DNA of 64,000 nt, from positions 435,528 to 499,527 of the forward strand of contig NZ_BSTL01000002.1 of NCBI RefSeq assembly GCF_030269485.1. The letters are read 5' to 3'. This DNA comes from Actinoplanes sp. NBRC 103695. Its GTDB lineage: Bacteria > Actinomycetota > Actinomycetes > Mycobacteriales > Micromonosporaceae. Below are positions 45,143 to 53,042 of this stretch, in pieces. Both the position numbers and the translations under genes were made by a program. How positions within the stretch are numbered: position 1 is the stretch's first letter; each line of letters begins with the position of its first letter. The notes beneath the pieces were generated by a model. The model worked only from the letters and a program-made list of their open reading frames with translations. It was not told where the DNA came from and searched no databases.

Positions 45143-46418
45143 CGATGTCCAGGGACTCCACGGCGCCGTCGACCGCCCGGATCACCTGGAGCACCTCGCC
45201 GAGCTGTTCCCCGCTCACGCCGCGCCACCGGTCGCCGCCCTCCCGGACGAACCGCCACGGCTCCTCGCGCGGCGTGGTCGCGAGGTCCAGCACGAGGTCG
45301 TCGCCGTCTGCCCGCATCTCGAACTCGCGGCCCATCCACCACCAGCGCCCGCACAGCTCGGCGGTCTCCCGGGTGGGCGGCGCGGACGGCCGCCACGGCG
45401 TGGTGACCACCGGTTCGGCGTCCAGCACCGCGGTCAGCGCGTCCAGGACGACCTGCTGGATGGAGGTGCCGGTCAGGCCGTACGCGTTGGCGAAGGCGAT
45501 CACCCCGAGCCGGCTGCGCCGGTGCACCGCGAGGGTGGCGACGTAGCCCGGCATCGATCCGCCGTGCCCCACGTGGACCCGCTCGCCGACCCGGTAGAGC
45601 TCGGGGCCCAGCCCGTGCCCGCCGGTCCACGACTCGAGGTCGTAGAGGGCGACCGGCGCGCACATCTCGTCGACCGTCTCCCGGCTGAGCACCGCGGGCG
45701 CCGGGTCGGCCAGGAACGCCGCCCACTTGGCCATGTCGGTGACCGTGGACCAGAGCTGCCCGGCTGGTGCCATCGCGCCCGCGTCCGGCCGCGGCTCCTC
45801 GTGCAGGGTGCCGTACGCCGGGTCGACGACGTAGCCGCGGGCGAACGGCTCGACCGGGGCGTACGTGGTCCGTTTCATCCCGAGCGGGTCCAGCACGCGC
45901 TTGCCGACCAGCGCCGCCCAGGTTTCCCCGGTGACCCGCTCGAGGACGGCGCCGAGCAGTCCGTACGCCAGGTTGGAGTAGTGGAACGCCCGGTACGGCC
46001 GGCCGGACAGCTTCTCCGGCACCAGCCCCGCGAGCAGTTGCTCGACGTTCCCGCCGTCGGTGCGCTCCCACCACGGCCCGTCCGGCTCCCGCTGCAGCCC
46101 GGAGACGTGCCCGAGCAGCTGCCGCAGGGTGATCCCGCCGACTGGGGTGCCGGGCAGATGCCGGTAGAGCAGGTCGTCGAGCGCGAAGGCACCCTCGTCA
46201 CGCAGCTGCATGACCATCGTCGCGGTGAACGTCTTGGTGATCGAGCCGAGCCGGTACTGCGTCTTCGGGTCCGGCCTCGGATGCTCGCCGGCGGCCGCGA
46301 AGTGCAGCACCGCGCGGTCCCGGACGACGCCGAGGGCCACTGACGGAACCCGGCCCGCGGACTGCGCGCGAGCGGTGATCTCGGAGACGCGACGCACGGA
46401 TTCCGGCAGCAGGGTCAC
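45102..46418 (-). CDS. Serine hydrolase, beta-lactamase class C/ D-alanyl-D-alanine carboxypeptidase-like
   Basis: A 438-residue penicillin-binding-type hydrolase. The catalytic motif S59-I-T-K62 in 'YRLGSITKTFTATMVMQLRD', the Y-S-N motif in 'FHYSNLAYGLLGAVLERVTG' and H-G-G in 'VHVGHGGSMPGY' are all present. A C-terminal domain of about 110 residues follows ('ELCGRWWWMGREFEMRADGDD', read in two parts), similar to the lipocalin-like tail of some family members. No signal peptide, so it may act on small esters or peptides in the cytoplasm. It starts with GTG or ATG at 46418 ahead of 'TLLPESVRR'. Divergent from padR. Confidence 0.87.
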   Translation of the reverse strand: MTLLPESVRRVSEITARAQSAGRVPSVALGVVRDRAVLHFAAAGEHPRPDPKTQYRLGSITKTFTATMVMQLRDEGAFALDDLLYRHLPGTPVGGITLRQLLGHVSGLQREPDGPWWERTDGGNVEQLLAGLVPEKLSGRPYRAFHYSNLAYGLLGAVLERVTGETWAALVGKRVLDPLGMKRTTYAPVEPFARGYVVDPAYGTLHEEPRPDAGAMAPAGQLWSTVTDMAKWAAFLADPAPAVLSRETVDEMCAPVALYDLESWTGGHGLGPELYRVGERVHVGHGGSMPGYVATLAVHRRSRLGVIAFANAYGLTGTSIQQVVLDALTAVLDAEPVVTTPWRPSAPPTRETAELCGRWWWMGREFEMRADGDDLVLDLATTPREEPWRFVREGGDRWRGVSGEQLGEVLQVIRAVDGAVESLDIATFVFRREQLPLA

Positions 46419-46491
46419 GGGAGGCCTTTCGGTCGGGGAACTTCCATGTCTAACTGCCGCGCGCCGTTTCGGCTACGGAGTTCGGTGCCTA

Positions 46492-46507
46492 TACTCGTGT
46501 ACGAGTA
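46492..46507. promoter_or_regulatory. Palindrome over the padR promoter
   Basis: TACTCGTGTACGAGTA has perfect 6-bp arms. It overlaps TATACT (46490-46495), a likely -10 element, and lies 24 bases before the padR start, so it is a probable autoregulatory operator. Confidence 0.55.
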
Positions 46508-46530
46508 CTCGGCTGCGAATAAGGGTCACG

Positions 46531-47187
46531 GTGAAGAAGAACAAGCGCAAGGTGGGAAATCTGACGGCGCTGGCGCTGCTCGCGCTCTTGTCGCCGGGCC
46601 GGCCGATGCATCCGTACGAGATGGCGACCGTGCTCCGCCGCACCGGCAAGGAGCAGGACATGGCCATCAAATGGGGCTCGCTCTACACGGTCGTCGGCAA
46701 CCTCGCCAAGCACGGGCTGATCGAGCCCGTGGAGACCGGGCGAGCCGGCAACCGTCCCGAGCGCACCCGCTACTCGATCACCGGCAGCGGCCGCACCGAG
46801 CTGCACGACTGGATGACCGAGCTGGTCAGCGACCCCGCCGAGGACCGGCCCCGGTTCGCCGCCGCGCTCTCGGTGCTCGGCGTGCTCAGCCCGGCCGAGG
46901 CCGCCGGGCTGCTCCAGCTGCGCCTGGCCGCGCTGGACCGGGAGCTCGCGGTCCGCCGCACGACGCTCGAGGTCGACGCGGCCACCGTGCCGCGGCTGTT
47001 CCTGATCGAGGAGGAGTTCGCCATCGCGGTCCGCGCCGCGGAGGCCGAGTGGGTGCGCGGCCTGCTGGGGGAGCTGCGCGCCGGGAGCCTGCCGGGTCTC
47101 GCCGACTGGCAGGCCTGGCACGACGGCGACGGCGGAGCACCGCCGGAGTTCATGGCACTGCTGGAGCAGGGGGAGGAGCGGGAATGA
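46531..47187 (+). CDS. PadR-family transcriptional regulator
   Basis: A 218-residue regulator. The PadR winged helix is 'LTALALLALLSPGRPMHPYE', 'WGSLYTVVGNLAKHGLIEPV', 'RTRYSITGSGRTEL', followed by a helical PadR_2-type C-terminal region ('LLQLRLAALDRELAVRR'). GTG start with AAGGG five bases upstream; earlier in-frame starts lie over the promoter. A palindrome overlaps its -10 element. The methyltransferase gene overlaps its stop (ATGA), so PadR may control it. Confidence 0.9.
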   Translation: MKKNKRKVGNLTALALLALLSPGRPMHPYEMATVLRRTGKEQDMAIKWGSLYTVVGNLAKHGLIEPVETGRAGNRPERTRYSITGSGRTELHDWMTELVSDPAEDRPRFAAALSVLGVLSPAEAAGLLQLRLAALDRELAVRRTTLEVDAATVPRLFLIEEEFAIAVRAAEAEWVRGLLGELRAGSLPGLADWQAWHDGDGGAPPEFMALLEQGEERE

Positions 47188-47828
47188 AGATACGGGTTCC
47201 GGAGATGGAGGGCCGCACCGCGCGGTGGTATGCGAAACAGCGTGCCAGCGCGCCGCAGATGGCCGAGTACCGGCGTACGGCGGCCTCGTTGTCGAGCGAG
47301 TCGCCCGGCGCGGAGGTGCTGGAGATCGCGCCCGGCCCCGGCTACCACGCGGTCGAGCTGGCCCGGCTGGGTCACACGGTGACCGGACTGGACATCAGCC
47401 GCACCATGGTCGAGATCGCCCGGGCGGCGGCCGCAGACGCCGGGGCCACCGCCGACTTCCGGCACGGGGACGCCACCGCGATGCCGTTCCCGGACGCGTC
47501 CTTCGACCTGATCGTCTGCCAGGCGGCGTTCAAGAACTTTCTGGACCCGGTCGCGGCGCTGAACGAGATGCACCGGGTGCTGCGCCCGGGCGGCGTCGCG
47601 ATCATCCAGGACATGAACGCGTCGGCGAGCCGCGCCGACATCGCCGCCGAGGTCGCCAACATGGGCCTGAGCAGCGTCAACGCGGCCGTCACCCGGTTCA
47701 CGCTGACCTGGCTGCGCCGCCGCGCGCTGGCCGCCGACGAGTTCACCCGCCTGGCGCGGGCGAGCGTTTTCGGCGGGGCGGAGACGCTCGCCGACGGAAT
47801 GCGGCTGGAAGTGCGTCTTCGGGCCTGA
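47184..47828 (+). CDS. Class I SAM-dependent methyltransferase (padR operon)
   Basis: A 214-residue methyltransferase. Motif I is 'VLEIAPGPGYHAVELARLGH', the acidic loop 'VTGLDISRTMVEIAR', motif II 'FDLIVCQAAFKNFLDPVAAL' and 'MHRVLRPGGVAIIQDM'. The insertion after 'DMNASAS' is typical of a group often found with PadR regulators. Substrate unknown. ATG 47184 overlaps the padR stop. It has no homology to the methyltransferase at 7031 beyond the fold. Confidence 0.88.
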   Translation: MKIRVPEMEGRTARWYAKQRASAPQMAEYRRTAASLSSESPGAEVLEIAPGPGYHAVELARLGHTVTGLDISRTMVEIARAAAADAGATADFRHGDATAMPFPDASFDLIVCQAAFKNFLDPVAALNEMHRVLRPGGVAIIQDMNASASRADIAAEVANMGLSSVNAAVTRFTLTWLRRRALAADEFTRLARASVFGGAETLADGMRLEVRLRA

Positions 47829-47870
47829 CCGGGACGAGCTATGCGTGCGTAGACGTGTCACGATTCAGGT

Positions 47871-48320
47871 ATGGACGCTGTGCTCTGGGTGGTGCTCGCG
47901 GTCGCGCTCGCGATCGGTGAGGCGTTCACGGCCACGTTCCTGATCATCTTCTTCGCGGTGGGTGCCCTGGCCGCGGCCGGCGCCGCCGCGCTCGGCGCCC
48001 CCGTACTGGTCCAGGCGATCGTCTTCGCGGTCGTCTCGGCCCTCTCGGTGGGAGCGATCCGGCCGATCATCGTCAAGCACCAGCGGTCCGCGGCGGAGTC
48101 CGGCGAGACCCCCTTCGGGCTAGAGGCCCTCGAGGGCGCCAGCGCGACGGTGCTCGAGGAGGTCGACACCGACCACGGTCTGGTCAAGATCGACGGCGAG
48201 CTGTGGCAGGCCCGCGTCATGGACCACACCGAGAAATACCAGCCCGGCCAGCGGGTCCGGGTGGTCAAGGTCAAAGGCGCCACGGCCATCGTGTGGCGCG
48301 ATGACATGCCGAATATCTGA
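47871..48320 (+). CDS. NfeD-like membrane protein
   Basis: A 149-residue NfeD-short protein. Two or three helices (about residues 4-22, 25-45 and 48-66) are followed by an OB-fold with 'LEGASATVLEEVDTDHGLVK' and 'YQPGQRVRVVKVKGATAIVW'. NfeD proteins pair with SPFH-domain proteins in membrane microdomains. The SPFH gene starts eight bases downstream, confirming the operon. Confidence 0.92.
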   Translation: MDAVLWVVLAVALAIGEAFTATFLIIFFAVGALAAAGAAALGAPVLVQAIVFAVVSALSVGAIRPIIVKHQRSAAESGETPFGLEALEGASATVLEEVDTDHGLVKIDGELWQARVMDHTEKYQPGQRVRVVKVKGATAIVWRDDMPNI

Positions 48321-48328
48321 GGGGCACT

Positions 48329-49447
48329 ATGGACGCTGTCGTCGGTGTACTCATTTTCGTGATCGCGTTGTTCGCCGTGATCACGCTCATCCGGTCGGTG
48401 CGGATCGTTCCGCAGCAGCGGATGGATGTGGTGGAGCGGCTCGGCAAGTACAAGCGGACCCTGTCGCCCGGCCTCAACCTGCTGGTGCCGTTCGTCGACG
48501 CGGTACGCAGCAAGGTGGACATGCGCGAGCAGGTGGTCAGCTTCCCGCCGCAGCCCGTGATCACGTCCGACAACCTGGTGGTCTCGATCGACACGGTCCT
48601 CTACTTCAAGGTGGTCGACCCGGTACGGGCCACGTACGAGATCAGCAACTTCCTGCAAGCGATAGAGCAGCTCACCGTCACCACGCTGCGTAACGTCATC
48701 GGCTCGCTCGACCTGGAGCGTGCCCTGACCAGCCGCGAGGAGATCAACCGGCACCTGTCCAGCGTGCTGGACGAGACCACCGGCCGCTGGGGCATCAAGG
48801 TGACCCGGGTGGAGATCAAGGCGATCGAGCCGCCGCCGAGCATCCGCGACTCGATGGAGAAGCAGATGCGGGCCGAGCGCGAGCGCCGCGCGACGATCCT
48901 GAACGCCGAGGGCCACAAGCAGGCGGCGATCCTGACCGCCGAGGGTGAGAAGCAGTCGCAGGTGCTGCGCGCCGACGGTGACCGGCAGGCCCGGATCCTC
49001 CAGGCCGAGGGCCAGGCCAAGGCGATCCGGACGGTCTTCGACGCCATCCACACCGCCAACCCGTCACAGAAGGTGCTGGCCTACCAGTACCTGCAGGCCC
49101 TGCCCCAGATCGCGAACGGCACGGCCAACAAGGTCTGGATCGTGCCGACCGAGCTGACCCGGGCCCTCGAGGGCCTCGGCGGCGCGCTCGGCGGGCTGGC
49201 CAACATGGTCGGCGACAAGCCCATGGAGGGCATCGACGCCGGCGCGGTCGAGCGGGAAGCGGCCGAGGCGGCCGAGGCGGCGGCGGCCGAGGCCGCGGCG
49301 GTCAGCAAGCAGGTCCGCGAGGCGGAGGCCCAGGTCTCCGGGAATTCCGACGCACCCAAGGGGCTGCCGGCGCCGGAGCCGGTCCCGCCGTCGGCGGCGC
49401 TCGGCGGCGCCGACTACAACGGCGCGCAGCAGCAGGAACGCGCCTGA
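48329..49447 (+). CDS. SPFH/band-7 (stomatin-like) protein
   Basis: A 372-residue protein with an N-terminal helix (about 5-22), an SPFH domain ('VVERLGKYKRTLSPGLNLLVPFVD', 'TSDNLVVSIDTVLYFKVVDP', 'TTLRNVIGSLDLERALTSRE') and a long coiled coil rich in Ala/Glu/Arg with repeats of 'AEGxKQA' ('ILNAEGHKQAAILTAEGEKQ'). The tail is an Ala/Glu helix followed by a Pro-rich end. It resembles stomatin/QmcA, scaffolds of flotillin-like microdomains that influence membrane proteases. Partner of the NfeD protein just upstream. A terminator hairpin follows. Confidence 0.94.
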   Translation: MDAVVGVLIFVIALFAVITLIRSVRIVPQQRMDVVERLGKYKRTLSPGLNLLVPFVDAVRSKVDMREQVVSFPPQPVITSDNLVVSIDTVLYFKVVDPVRATYEISNFLQAIEQLTVTTLRNVIGSLDLERALTSREEINRHLSSVLDETTGRWGIKVTRVEIKAIEPPPSIRDSMEKQMRAERERRATILNAEGHKQAAILTAEGEKQSQVLRADGDRQARILQAEGQAKAIRTVFDAIHTANPSQKVLAYQYLQALPQIANGTANKVWIVPTELTRALEGLGGALGGLANMVGDKPMEGIDAGAVEREAAEAAEAAAAEAAAVSKQVREAEAQVSGNSDAPKGLPAPEPVPPSAALGGADYNGAQQQERA

Positions 49448-49453
49448 CCTGAA

Positions 49454-49485
49454 GGATGGGGCGGTCGCCGTAGGCCGCCCCATCC
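49454..49485 (+). terminator. Terminator after the SPFH gene
   Basis: GGATGGGGCGG pairs perfectly with CCGCCCCATCC around a ten-base loop, seven bases after the stop. Confidence 0.8.
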
Positions 49486-49607
49486 GAAACACCTGTCCCT
49501 TTTCGGGCGTTTCACGTCGGAAGCGGCGATCCTCTGCGAAGCTGTCCGAGGACCCACCGACGGTGCCCCCGAGCCGCTCGGCCGTGACCCGAGCGAGGGA
49601 ACGCGCC

Positions 49608-50276
49608 ATGAGCATCAGCCATCATCAGACCGCGAGCGGACGACCGCTGCGGGTCTCACCGGCCTGGGTGGGCGCGGCGCGGCCGGCCGGCACCGACAGT
49701 CATCTGCTGCCCGTCCGTGAGGCGGTCTGGATCTGGTCGGTCCGCCGCTACGCGCGGGCCGCTCTCTGGGCGCTGCCGCTGAGCGCGCTGCTGCTCGGCT
49801 GGTCCAGCCTGGGCGTGGCCATGCCGCCCGGCCCGCTGGTCGTCCGGCTCGCCGCCGGCTGGTGCTCCACGATCGCGATGATCGCCCTGGCGGCGCTGCT
49901 GGCCGCGTCGCGTACCCGCCGCCCCGCCGTGGCCGGTCTGCTCATCGGCCTGGCCGGCGCCACCGTCCTGCTGCCGCTGTCCGCGCTGCCCGCCGGGGTG
50001 GCGCCCGACGGCACCCCGCTGGCCGGCGGCGACGTGCACACCGCCGCGCTGGCCGGCGCCGCCGTCCTCGGCGCCGGCTGGCTGCTGCTCGGCTGGGCGG
50101 TGTTCCGCAGCCGGCTGGTCAACCCGGCCGACGGCGTGCTGCTGATGCTGGCCGCGGTGTCCATCGGGGCCGGCTCGTACGCGGTCCAACCGTTCCCCAC
50201 CATCGGCGCCCTGCTGCTGCTCGCCGCCGGCATGGGCCTGGCCTGGACCGGCGGCCGCCTCATCCCGCCCGCCTGA
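49608..50276 (+). CDS. Uncharacterised membrane protein
   Basis: A 222-residue protein that I cannot assign to a family. A ~45-residue polar N terminus is followed by about six hydrophobic helices, with 'ALWALPLSALLLGWSSLGVA' and 'AAGWCSTIAMIALAALLAAS' first and 'TIGALLLLAAGMGLAWTGG' last. Composition is dominated by Ala, Leu and Gly. ATG 49608 has GAGGGA seven bases upstream; the ORF opens earlier without a site. It is isolated between the SPFH terminator and the DHFR-like remnant. A transport or sensing role is possible, but nothing in the sequence says so. Confidence 0.72.
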   Translation: MSISHHQTASGRPLRVSPAWVGAARPAGTDSHLLPVREAVWIWSVRRYARAALWALPLSALLLGWSSLGVAMPPGPLVVRLAAGWCSTIAMIALAALLAASRTRRPAVAGLLIGLAGATVLLPLSALPAGVAPDGTPLAGGDVHTAALAGAAVLGAGWLLLGWAVFRSRLVNPADGVLLMLAAVSIGAGSYAVQPFPTIGALLLLAAGMGLAWTGGRLIPPA

Positions 50277-50299
50277 TCACCGCATGGCATGCTCGCCTG

Positions 50300-50485
50300 A
50301 TGGCGAGAGTGATCGGTGACGTCTCGATATCCCTCGACGGATATGTGACCGGGCCGGACCCGGGGCCGGACAACGGCCTGGGCGCCGGCACGCCACTGTT
50401 CCACGGCGGCCCTCCCCGCGCGCTGCGCCAGCTGCGGGTACGCCAGTCCGCACACGCCACCCACCTGACCTACCGCGTCGACTGA
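50300..50485 (+). pseudogene. In-frame internal-deletion remnant of a DHFR/RibD-like reductase gene
   Basis: Only 61 codons. The start MARVIGDVSISLDGYVTGPD is the N terminus of the RibD C-terminal/dihydrofolate-reductase-like family, normally about 190 residues. It runs directly into 'AGTPLFHGGPPRALRQLRV' and 'ATHLTYRVD', the C-terminal end of the same family. About 130 central residues, including most of the NADPH and active site, are missing with the frame kept. The product, if made, could not be an active reductase. It ends two bases before the TrmH start. Confidence 0.75.
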
Positions 50486-50487
50486 CC

Positions 50488-51306
50488 GTGCCCGACGTCC
50501 ACGAGATCACCGACCCCGCCGACGACCGCCTCGGCGACTACCGCGCCCTCACCGACCTGGAACTGCGCATCAAGTGGGAGCAGCCGAACGGGCTGTTCAT
50601 CGCCGAGGGCGAGCTGGTGCTGCGCCGGGCGCTGCGGGCCGGCTACCGGCCACGGTCCTATCTGATCGACGCGAAACGGGTGGACCAGCTCGCCGACCTG
50701 CCCGCCGACGCGCCCGTCTACGCCGCCGCACCCGCCGTCCTGGACCAGGTCACCGGCTTCCACGTGCACCGTGGCGTGCTCGCCTCCTTCCACCGGCTCC
50801 CGTTGCGGACGGCCGACGAGCTGATCGCCTCGGCCCGGCGCCTGACGGTGCTGGAGGACATCAACAACCACACCAACATCGGCGCCGTGTTCCGGGACGC
50901 CGCCGCGCTCGGCGTCGACGCGGTGCTGCTGTCGCCGACCTGCGCGGACCCGCTCTACCGCCGGGCCGTCCGAGTGTCGATGGGCGAGGTGTTCGCCGTG
51001 CCGTACGCCCGCCTGGAGCCCTGGCCGGACGGCCTGGAAGTGGTCAGGGCGGCTGGTTTCACCGTGCTGGCGATGACCCCGGACCCGGCGGCGGTGCCCC
51101 TGCAACGCCTGACGCCGGCCCAGCGGGAGCGTTCGGCGCTGCTGCTCGGCGCGGAGGGCCCCGGCCTGTCCCGCAACGCCCTCGCCGCCAGCGACGTGCC
51201 GGTCAAGATCCCGATGCGCCGCGGCGTCGACTCGCTCAACGTGGCCGCGGCCGCCGCGGTCGCGTTCTGGGAGCTCGGCCGCGACGACAAGGAGATCGAC
51301 GGATGA
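50488..51306 (+). CDS. TrmH/SpoU-family RNA methyltransferase
   Basis: A 272-residue 2'-O-ribose methyltransferase of the SPOUT class. An N-terminal substrate-binding region ('FIAEGELVLRRALRAGYRPR') is followed by the knotted domain: motif 1 'LEDINNHTNIGAVFRDAAAL' (Asn and Arg of N-x-x-N-x-G-A-x-x-R), motif 2 'ALLLGAEGPGLS' and motif 3 'IPMRRGVDSLNVAAAAAV'. The RNA target (rRNA or tRNA position) is not deducible. GTG start. Its stop overlaps the GNAT start (ATGA). Confidence 0.93.
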   Translation: MPDVHEITDPADDRLGDYRALTDLELRIKWEQPNGLFIAEGELVLRRALRAGYRPRSYLIDAKRVDQLADLPADAPVYAAAPAVLDQVTGFHVHRGVLASFHRLPLRTADELIASARRLTVLEDINNHTNIGAVFRDAAALGVDAVLLSPTCADPLYRRAVRVSMGEVFAVPYARLEPWPDGLEVVRAAGFTVLAMTPDPAAVPLQRLTPAQRERSALLLGAEGPGLSRNALAASDVPVKIPMRRGVDSLNVAAAAAVAFWELGRDDKEIDG

Positions 51307-51821
51307 CCGACCTGCGCACCGACCGGCTGATCCTGCGGCAGTGGCGTGACGACGACCTCGACCCGTGGGCCGCCCTGAACGCCGACCCGCAGGTCCGCGA
51401 GTTCTTCGGCGGCACGCTCACCCGCGAGGAGAGCCTGGCGTCGATGTCCGGGTTCCGCGCCGGGATCGCCGAGCGCGGCTGGGGCTGGTGGGCGGTCGAG
51501 GTGGCCGCGACCGGCACCCTCGCCGGCCTCGCCGGCCTCGACCCCACCGATCCCGGCGCGCCGATCGAGGGTGTGGAGATCGGCTGGCGGTTGTCGCGCG
51601 AGACCTGGGGTTTCGGGTACGCGACGGAGGCCGCTCGCGCCTGCCTGGCGTACGGCTTCGACACGCTGAACCTCCCCGAGATCGTGGCCATCGCGGCGGC
51701 CGGCAACACCCGTTCGCACGCCGTCATGACCCGCCTCGGCATGATCCACGACCCCGCCCTGGACTTCGCCGACGGCGTCATGCCATCCGTCGTTTACCGC
51801 CTCCCCAACCCGGCAAAGTGA
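51303..51821 (+). CDS. GNAT-family N-acetyltransferase (RimJ-like)
   Basis: A 172-residue GNAT enzyme of the Acetyltransf_3/RimJ type: 'LRTDRLILRQWRDDDLDPWAAL', 'EIGWRLSRETWGFGYATEAARACLAYGFD' (acetyl-CoA loop W-G-x-G-Y-A-T-E, cited in part) and 'IAAAGNTRSHAVMTRLGM'. These typically acetylate protein N termini or small amines. Coupled to trmH by four bases; PatB-like gene starts five bases after its end. Confidence 0.9.
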   Translation: MTDLRTDRLILRQWRDDDLDPWAALNADPQVREFFGGTLTREESLASMSGFRAGIAERGWGWWAVEVAATGTLAGLAGLDPTDPGAPIEGVEIGWRLSRETWGFGYATEAARACLAYGFDTLNLPEIVAIAAAGNTRSHAVMTRLGMIHDPALDFADGVMPSVVYRLPNPAK

Positions 51822-51826
51822 CAACC

Positions 51827-52972
51827 ATGACTGACGAGTTGCCGGTCGCGCCGCTGTCCGAGCTCACCCGGCGCCGGTCCGCCAAGTGGCGCAAATATCC
51901 CGCCGGGGTGCTCCCGCTGCACGTCGCCGAGATGGACTTCGCGCTGGCCCCACCCGTGCTGGCCGCGCTGCGCGAGGCGGTCGACGCGTCCGACGTCGGC
52001 TACTCGCACGCCGAACCCGAGCTGGGCGAGGCCTACGCCGGGTTCGCCGCCGACCGCTGGGGCTGGCAGGTCGATCCCGCCGCGGTCACCGCGATCACCG
52101 ACGTCGGGGTGGGCGTCGTCGAACTGCTGCGGGTCTTCACCCGCCCCGGCGACATGGTGGCGATCAGCCCGCCGGTCTATCCGCCGTTCTTCGACTGGAA
52201 CCCCGAGGCCGGCGTCCGCACCTTCGAGGTCCCGCTGCACCGGGACGAGACCGGCTACCGCCTCGACCTGGCCGCCATCGAGACGGCATTCGCCCTGCAC
52301 CCCGCCGTGTACGTCCTGAGCAACCCGCACAACCCCGTCGGCCGGGTGCACACCGCCGAGGAGCTGACCGCGCTGGTCCGGCTGGCCGCGCGTTACCGGG
52401 TCACGCTGGTCAGCGACGAGATCCACGCGCCGCTGGTGCTGCCCGGAGCCGCGTACACGCCGATCCTCTCCCTGCCCGGCGCGGCCGACGTGGCCGTCGC
52501 CGTCGTCTCCGCGAGCAAGGCCTTCAACCTGGCCGGCCTGAAGTGCGCCGCCGTCGTCACCGCCTCCGCCCGGATGGCCGCCGCCGTCGAGGACTTCCCT
52601 CCCGACTCCCGCTGGCGTACCGGCCACCTCGGCGTGATCGCGTCCATCGCCGCCTTCCGCCACGGCGGTCCCTGGCTCGACCAGTTGCTGCACACCCTCG
52701 ACGCCCGCCGCACCCAGCTCGGCCGGCTGCTGCGCGACCGCCTGCCCGCGGTGTCCTGGCATCCGCCGCAGGCCACCTACCTGGCCTGGCTCGACTGCCA
52801 CAAGCTGGCCGACGACCCCCAGCCGTTTTTCCTGGACCGCGCGAAGGTCGCCCTCGAGGACGGCCTGCACTTCGGCGCGGCCGGGGCGGGACACGTGAGG
52901 CTCAATTACGGTACGGGTGCGCACGTGCTCGACGAGGCGACGGCCCGCCTGGCGGCCGCTCTGTCCGGGTAG
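51827..52972 (+). CDS. PatB/MalY-type PLP-dependent C-S lyase/aminotransferase
   Basis: A 381-residue fold-type I PLP enzyme. 'VLPLHVAEMDFALAPPVLAAL' is the PatB/MalY signature near the N terminus, 'NPHNPVGRVHTAEEL' carries the PLP-binding Asn, 'VSDEIHAPLVLPG' the Asp, and Lys231 in 'VSASKAFNLAGLKCA' forms the Schiff base; Arg is in 'HVRLNYGTG'. PatB/MalY enzymes cleave cystathionine and other cysteine conjugates. The start is ATG 51827; an ATG-free GTG just upstream would overlap the GNAT gene. Last of the trmH-GNAT-patB run. Confidence 0.92.
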   Translation: MTDELPVAPLSELTRRRSAKWRKYPAGVLPLHVAEMDFALAPPVLAALREAVDASDVGYSHAEPELGEAYAGFAADRWGWQVDPAAVTAITDVGVGVVELLRVFTRPGDMVAISPPVYPPFFDWNPEAGVRTFEVPLHRDETGYRLDLAAIETAFALHPAVYVLSNPHNPVGRVHTAEELTALVRLAARYRVTLVSDEIHAPLVLPGAAYTPILSLPGAADVAVAVVSASKAFNLAGLKCAAVVTASARMAAAVEDFPPDSRWRTGHLGVIASIAAFRHGGPWLDQLLHTLDARRTQLGRLLRDRLPAVSWHPPQATYLAWLDCHKLADDPQPFFLDRAKVALEDGLHFGAAGAGHVRLNYGTGAHVLDEATARLAAALSG

Positions 52973-52993
52973 AGGACGCAGTGCCCACCACGG

Positions 52994-53009
52994 CAGTACG
53001 GTTGTACTG
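52994..53009. promoter_or_regulatory. Perfect palindrome upstream of the flavohaemoprotein-like gene
   Basis: CAGTACGGTTGTACTG (6-bp perfect arms) lies 34 bases before the GTG start. From memory it is very close to the corynebacterial AcnR box (CAGNACnnncGTACTG), but any GTAC-type repressor could use it. Confidence 0.55.
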
Positions 53010-53042
53010 TTCGCGTTCACCGGCCGATCCGGGGGTGTGCAG

